Below are positions 59,260 through 64,000 of a stretch of DNA of 64,000 bases, in pieces. The stretch lies in assembly GCF_021134715.1 (NCBI RefSeq), contig NC_060028.1, positions 2,130,501 to 2,194,500 on the forward strand. The letters are read 5' to 3'. Made by a program: the position numbers and the translations under genes. The notes beneath the pieces are model-generated. The model was not told where the DNA came from, did no database searches, and saw nothing but the letters and a program-made list of their open reading frames with translations. Within the stretch, counting starts at the first letter, position 1. Each line of letters opens with the position of its first letter. This DNA comes from Daphnia pulex (Eukaryota > Arthropoda > Branchiopoda > Diplostraca > Daphniidae).

Positions 59260-60482
59260 TTAGAAACGGACGGTTTGCGAAATCCAGTTAATATAGTGAT
59301 TAACACGAGTGTAAAGACCAGGTAAGCGAGGACGAGCGCATCCGATTCCGGCGCTGACGACGCCAACCAGCTGATGACGTCCGTCTTTCTTAATCATCAA
59401 CGGACCACCGCTATCACCCTGTAAATTCAGTTTGATTTAGTAAGCTCAATAAGCAAAAATATTCCAATCCTTTTTACTTGACAAGAATCTTTGCCGCCAT
59501 TTTCAAGACCGGCGCACAAAGCCGAGTTGATGATGGTTAGCGATTTCTTCTCGTCTTTGTACCATTGCTGGCAATCCTTGTTAGCCAAAATGGGCACGTC
59601 AACCTTCTGCAGTGTGTTGGCTCTTTTTCCACCTGACATTGCGACAATAGATGATTTTTAAAAAATTCTTCAAATAAGAAAATGCTTTGACATACCATTT
59701 TTAACCTCATCGTTCCACCCCCAACCGGCCACGGTGGCCAGCAGTCCAGCGAATGAATCTGCATCTGGGTTAGGTAAACAGGCCGGCTGAACGCGGTCGC
59801 TCCATTGCACGTCGCCATCGACATTAATGAGGGCGATGTCATCGGCCAATTGGCGAGTCACGTACGACGGATGCATGACGATCTGGTTGACTCGAAACAA
59901 TTTCGTTTGTTGACTGTCGGCCCCCAGGAGGTTGTGCTCAGCCACACTCACTTGAATCTGCGGTGCTCTGCGACTGAATGTTCATATTCCAATTAGTTTA
60001 CCATTAATTAAAAATTAAATCAAACATGGAAAGAATAAAATAAGAGTGTTTTTTTCTGTTATTCCGGTTTATACTTAAGGACGCAATGGGCTGCAGTGAG
60101 AATCCATCGCTTGCTGATGAGCGCACCGCCACAAAAATGCTCACCACTCTGTCCAGCACGTAGAAATTTCAGCGACACCATCCTGCAATATAGTGAATAA
60201 GAATTAAAACACCAATCAATCTTTGAAGTCTAATTTTATTTAGGGCCACAAAGGAAATGGAATTCACCAAGGGAATTCTCCTTCCACAGCGTCAATGCCG
60301 TTGACGATTCGCCCGTTCCTGAATTTCGATATCCCGCAGTCAACGTCGGCCACTGAATCAAATAAAACGAGCAATTAGGAAACAATAAAATTTAATCCGA
60401 AATTTAATCGTGAAATACTGTTGACGAAAGCATCCAGTGGCTGGAAATAAAGGAAACCAATGATCACTAAAATGAATTGCAT
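59260..60482 (-). CDS. Secreted trypsin-like serine protease (S1 family)
   Basis: Six exons (60419-60482, 60268-60352, 60075-60182, 59696-59973, 59478-59632, 59260-59418) sum to 849 nt, 282 aa, in phase. A signal peptide (residues 1 to about 19, [19 protein letters not shown]) leads to a short propeptide with one Cys and the activation site [16 protein letters not shown]. Triad: His82 (TAAHC), Asp131 (ADDIAL), Ser233 (GDSGGP). Asp227, six residues before the serine, marks trypsin-like cleavage after Arg or Lys. The propeptide Cys (DVDCG) probably bonds to the catalytic domain, as in chymotrypsin-like and some CLIP proteases, but no CLIP domain is present. A digestive or haemolymph role is likely; sequence alone cannot decide. 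A TATA box lies upstream. Confidence 0.94.
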
Positions 60483-60583
60483 CTTGTTACAAGACCGGTG
60501 ATTAGTTAGGCGACGTCGAATCAGATTGAAATCTGTTGGCTGTTGAAGGTGTCGTTGTCTTGAATCAACTGACACGGAGCACC

Positions 60584-60589
60584 TTTATA
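60584..60589 (-). promoter_or_regulatory. TATA box of the serine protease gene
   Basis: TATAAA on the minus strand lies about 100 bp upstream of the start codon, in GGTGATATAAAGGTGC. A TCAGT initiator-like word sits at 60568-60572, a little closer than usual, so the real start may be slightly further downstream. Confidence 0.55.
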
Positions 60590-62747
60590 TCACCCGTGAA
60601 ACACCGAGCCGAATGAGCGGGCAGCTGAAAGTGATTTGGAAGCAAGGGCGGGAGTATATAGGAAGTTCAAAAAATGAACTTGTTGCTCAAGAAAGGAATA
60701 GAGGAAGAAGTTAAAAAGGCCCATCTCTTGTTTGGGGTTTTCAAGGCTTTTCCAGTTTTCCAACTACGACCTGCACGAGATATCTAAGGATATTGTACAG
60801 ACACGTAAATATTCGGGAATCAAATGTATGTCATCGCTACCATCATGTCTTTTCCCGGTTTCAACTGTCAAGGACGCTGGTACCGCGTTACGTTGCTCAA
60901 CTGTAAGGTGATGTAAGTCGTCTTCGATGAGTCATTAATAAAGCGTCAATGATTACTGATCTTCGATCAATAACCATGTAGCCAAGAGTATATAGCTTTG
61001 AAGTGGTGCTGCACCAATGCTACTTATCTTCTAGCAGCGCATCTCTTCATTGCGTTATCCGTTAAAGTTAAGTTGTTGTTTCTGAAGTAATAATGGTCAG
61101 TATAAGATGAGTCAGTAAGTTCCATAAATTCAATTGCATCGGTTAAAATAAACCATGTCAGTGATGTAACCAATTGCATTCGTTTTCTGCTACATAATTA
61201 GGTTCGAAATGTCATAAAAATGCTACAGGTTTAAAGCTAATAAAAAGGCGTCATTAAATGATAAAATGAGATAATCTACCAACCTAATGCGCTGTCACTT
61301 TCCTTCAACACGACGATGAGGATGTCGGCATTTTCTTCAGAGTCATCTTGACTTTCGGCATAAATTTCTAGACAAATCAAGGAGCCCATATACAATTATC
61401 CTCGTGATCAAAAGCTCGGGGTTTTCCCACAAGTTAGACCTAGTAGAGTACACAGCAATAAATCAATAACCAGCAGCCGAGAGCCTCTCTTGGCGATAGC
61501 CGACTTTCACTTTCACCTCCATCCGCTTCCTGCCGACATACCGGATGTCTCCAATGCGCTGCCCGCATCGATTTCAATCAACTTGAATGCGCATCATCCA
61601 ACAAGTTGGGACAATGCTATCTAAGAAAAAAAATAAAATAAAACAACACACAAGTACGTCACACAATCAAGGAGAGACACACCAAATAAAAAAACAAAAT
61701 CGACACAACTAATATTTGTAATATTTATATCGACTCGTCAAGGCTCCTGGACAAGAAATCGAAACAAAACACGCGCGCAGCATATGTGAAAATAAAAAAA
61801 GAAAAATACGTGACAAAGTCGGAGAAATTGAAAAAAATACAGGCCAAGGCTTTGGTTTGTAATGAATTAGTAGTATAGTAGTGGTGGTGGTGCAATCTAC
61901 AACACACGAGAGACTGCGACGACCAACCCCCCTCCCCCTCCAAAAAACAAACAAACAATTGGAATCATTTCTTCTCTATAAATGCCAAAGGGGTCAAAGA
62001 TATTCCGGGACAGCCATAAATACAAGAAGATAAAAAAAAGGGAAGAAAAAACACACATTATACATTATAAGACGATGGCACAACAACCGCGTGATGTCGC
62101 TGACTTGGCGCACGAGGTACACGTCAACCCCAAAAAAAATGGACCTGAATTTTGTTATTTTTTTTTAGTTTGAATGACGTCAAAAAAGATATGGCTGGTG
62201 GGTGGGTGGAAAAACTTGTCTTTCTAAATATATGCCAAACTGCATATTATATAATGATATATATACATAATTAATACATTGTGTACGTGTGCATCTGTTT
62301 GTGTGTATAAATTAAACGGGGGATAAATTTTGCACGGCCACAATGAACCCAAAAAAACCCAAAAATTTGGGATATTATTTTTCTGTTATTCAACACATGG
62401 GGGGTATATAGGATCAACGATATAGAGGTAAATTGGCCAGTGTACAGGTTATATTCATTTTGAAAACCTGACTAGAAAAAAACGATTCCGGCCACAACAT
62501 TTTGGGATACGAAATAATAAAACGTTTAACACAAATATTTCACTAAACAGGAAAAGGAGAAAACTTAGGACAAACCTCTTTTTAAATATTTCATGAATGA
62601 ATCAAGAGGAGGGGAAAACGAAATTTGGTTTTCGGAACGGTCAAAGACACAACAAAATTTAAGACTAGTGGGGTAGTTAGGATATTGGTGGTGTTGGCGG
62701 TGTAGTAGTTTTAAATAGTTCGACAAACTTTGTTTTTTTCTTTTACG
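60590..62747. other. Intergenic DNA: protease upstream region and zinc-finger 3' flank
   Basis: No gene is supported. The left part is the promoter side of the protease gene. The right part (about 61600-62747) is AT-rich with poly-A and TA runs and probably includes the 3' UTR of the minus-strand zinc-finger gene. Confidence 0.4.
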
Positions 62748-64000
62748 TTAGGATTCAGGATCAACCGATGCCGAGTCGGTGGCCGTTTCATCTCGAACGG
62801 GATGGCCCGTACTGAGATCGATGTACAAAGCATCTTCGTCTTCTTCTTCATCGTCGTCGCTGCCTGGCTGGTTTTTCGTTTTCTCGTCGTAGACGATTTC
62901 CGGCTCCGTTCCAGCCACTTCAGGGTTCACCGGTTCTGACCAAATTTCCAGGTTGGAGCATTTCCAATAACTTTCCGGCAACTTGGCGGCCTTGCGGCCC
63001 TTCAACTGGAAGTGCAGCCCAATGTGCTCGGAGAGTTCCTCCTGAATCATCACCGTGAAATCGCAGAAATTGCAGCGGAAACTGCCCGTCGCGCCGTTGG
63101 CCGCGTGATGGTCGATGTGACTAATCAGATCCTCCTGGTTGCCACACCTGTACGGGCAGTACTGGCAAGAAAACGGCTGCTGGACGCTCTGGTGTTGAAC
63201 GGAACGCAACTTGTCCTGCAGCCAAATGTGTTGCCGGTCGGCCGTCGATAGCGGCTGCTCGGGCAATTGAATCGTCGGGACGGTGGTTGTCGGTGGTAGC
63301 TCGTGGGTTTCGACGTCCATGGCTTCGTCGGCCGTCGTTTCGCCACCGGCGGCCGTCTCGCTCTCGTCGTGCCTCTTCATGTGCTGCAGGAAATTGGTGT
63401 AGTACTTGACGGCGTAGTCGCAACGGTCGCAACGGTAGCGCTGCTTGGAGCCGTGCAAATTGGAATGGACTTTGAACTGCTCCTTCTTCTCGAAGCTGGA
63501 CGGGCACTTGGAACACTGGAACCGTTTCAGCGGCTTCGTATTGTTGTCCGTCGTCGACGTCTCGGCCGTCAGCTCGTCCTCGTCTTCCGTCTGGTGCAGG
63601 TGGTGCAGGTGCAGCTTCTCGTGTTTCGTCAAATTGTCCTGGGCCTTGACGGCGTAGTTGCAGAAGCGGCAGCGAAACGGACCATTGCCACCGTGCAAAG
63701 AAATGTGATACTGCAGCGCTTTGCTGTCCGGGTCGAATCGAGCCGGACACAGCGGGCAATTGGCCCAAGTCTTTTCGGCAGTGATGGCAATTGGACTGGG
63801 TTTCACTTCCGATTCCTTCCGGCTGGTCAAATCTATCGCTCCTTCCTCCTCATCCGCACTGCTGTTGGGTTGGACGGCCAAAATGCGCGGCTGCGGATGC
63901 TGTTCAGACGCGCCGTGATGTTCCACCAGCACCTAATTCATCAAATCAGCTGTCAGATTTAAATTTAAAATGAAAATTTAAAACCAAATCAAGTACCTTG
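62748..64000 (-). CDS. C2H2 zinc-finger protein, 3' part (gene continues beyond the window)
   Basis: The last coding exon spans 63932 to the TAA at 62748. It is preceded by an intron (63933-63996) and the final four bases of another exon (63997-64000, CAAG before GTACTT), so the 5' part lies outside the window. About 394 residues are visible, with six C2H2 fingers arranged as three pairs: CPLCPARF../CRFCNYAV.., CSKCPSSF../CDRCDYAV.., CQYCPYRC../CNFCDFTV... The second finger of most pairs has the short C-x2-C-[ND]-[YF] form seen in REST/hunchback-like transcription factors. An acidic linker and a C-terminal acidic tail (DDDEEEDEDALYIDL) follow. It is a likely DNA-binding regulator in the nucleus; the exact family is not recognised. 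Confidence 0.85.

Noticed and set aside
63303-63962. 219-codon plus-strand frame
   Set aside because: Exact antisense of the zinc-finger exon; open only because of its GC-rich codon use.

Overview
The window looks like eukaryotic nuclear DNA from an arthropod. A compact-genome crustacean such as a Daphnia-like cladoceran fits best. The support is: many coding exons split by very short GT-AG introns (about 60-100 bp) in AT-rich DNA; an HR78-type nuclear receptor; a CYP4-type P450; and a recognisable arthropod miR-315 hairpin. The species name is inference. No prokaryotic, viral or CRISPR feature was seen.

Layout. 1.0-6.1 kb (+): a 17-exon Patched-related transporter-like protein of 984 aa. 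7.0-8.0 kb (+): a small type I membrane protein whose tail carries sorting signals. 8.6-10.0 kb (+): mitochondrial ATP synthase gamma, convergent with WDR4 (10.2-11.9 kb, -), the tRNA m7G methyltransferase partner subunit. 12.4-14.1 kb (+): a leucine-rich-repeat protein. 14.4-14.8 kb (-): an unexplained Arg/Ala-rich ORF. 15.3 kb: a broken copy of an ATP synthase gamma exon. 15.8-17.2 kb (-): phosphoserine aminotransferase. 17.2-25.7 kb: non-coding DNA leading to HR78 (25.7-28.7 kb, +), rich in AGGTCA half-sites. 30.0-31.2 kb (-): RNF170-type E3 ligase. 31.2-48.4 kb: a 17-kb interval with no convincing protein gene, containing mir-315 (minus strand, about 35.34-35.43 kb). 48.4-50.6 kb (-): PPM1H-type phosphatase. 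51.1-52.5 kb (-): aspartylglucosaminidase, divergent from the RNA polymerase III subunit RPC6 (53.0-54.2 kb, +). 54.3-54.8 kb (-): relic of tubulin cofactor B. 55.0-57.4 kb (+): a CYP4-type P450 with several lesions. 59.3-60.5 kb (-): secreted trypsin-like protease. 62.7-64.0 kb (-): 3' part of a six-finger C2H2 protein that continues past the window.

Exon boundaries were worked out by hand. For nine genes the summed exon length is an exact multiple of three across 4 to 17 exons, with correct splice phase at every junction, so those models are fairly safe. The genes form no operon-like pathway. They are mainly housekeeping genes in the outer parts of the window, plus a regulatory domain in the middle (HR78 and mir-315) with unusually long flanking non-coding DNA.
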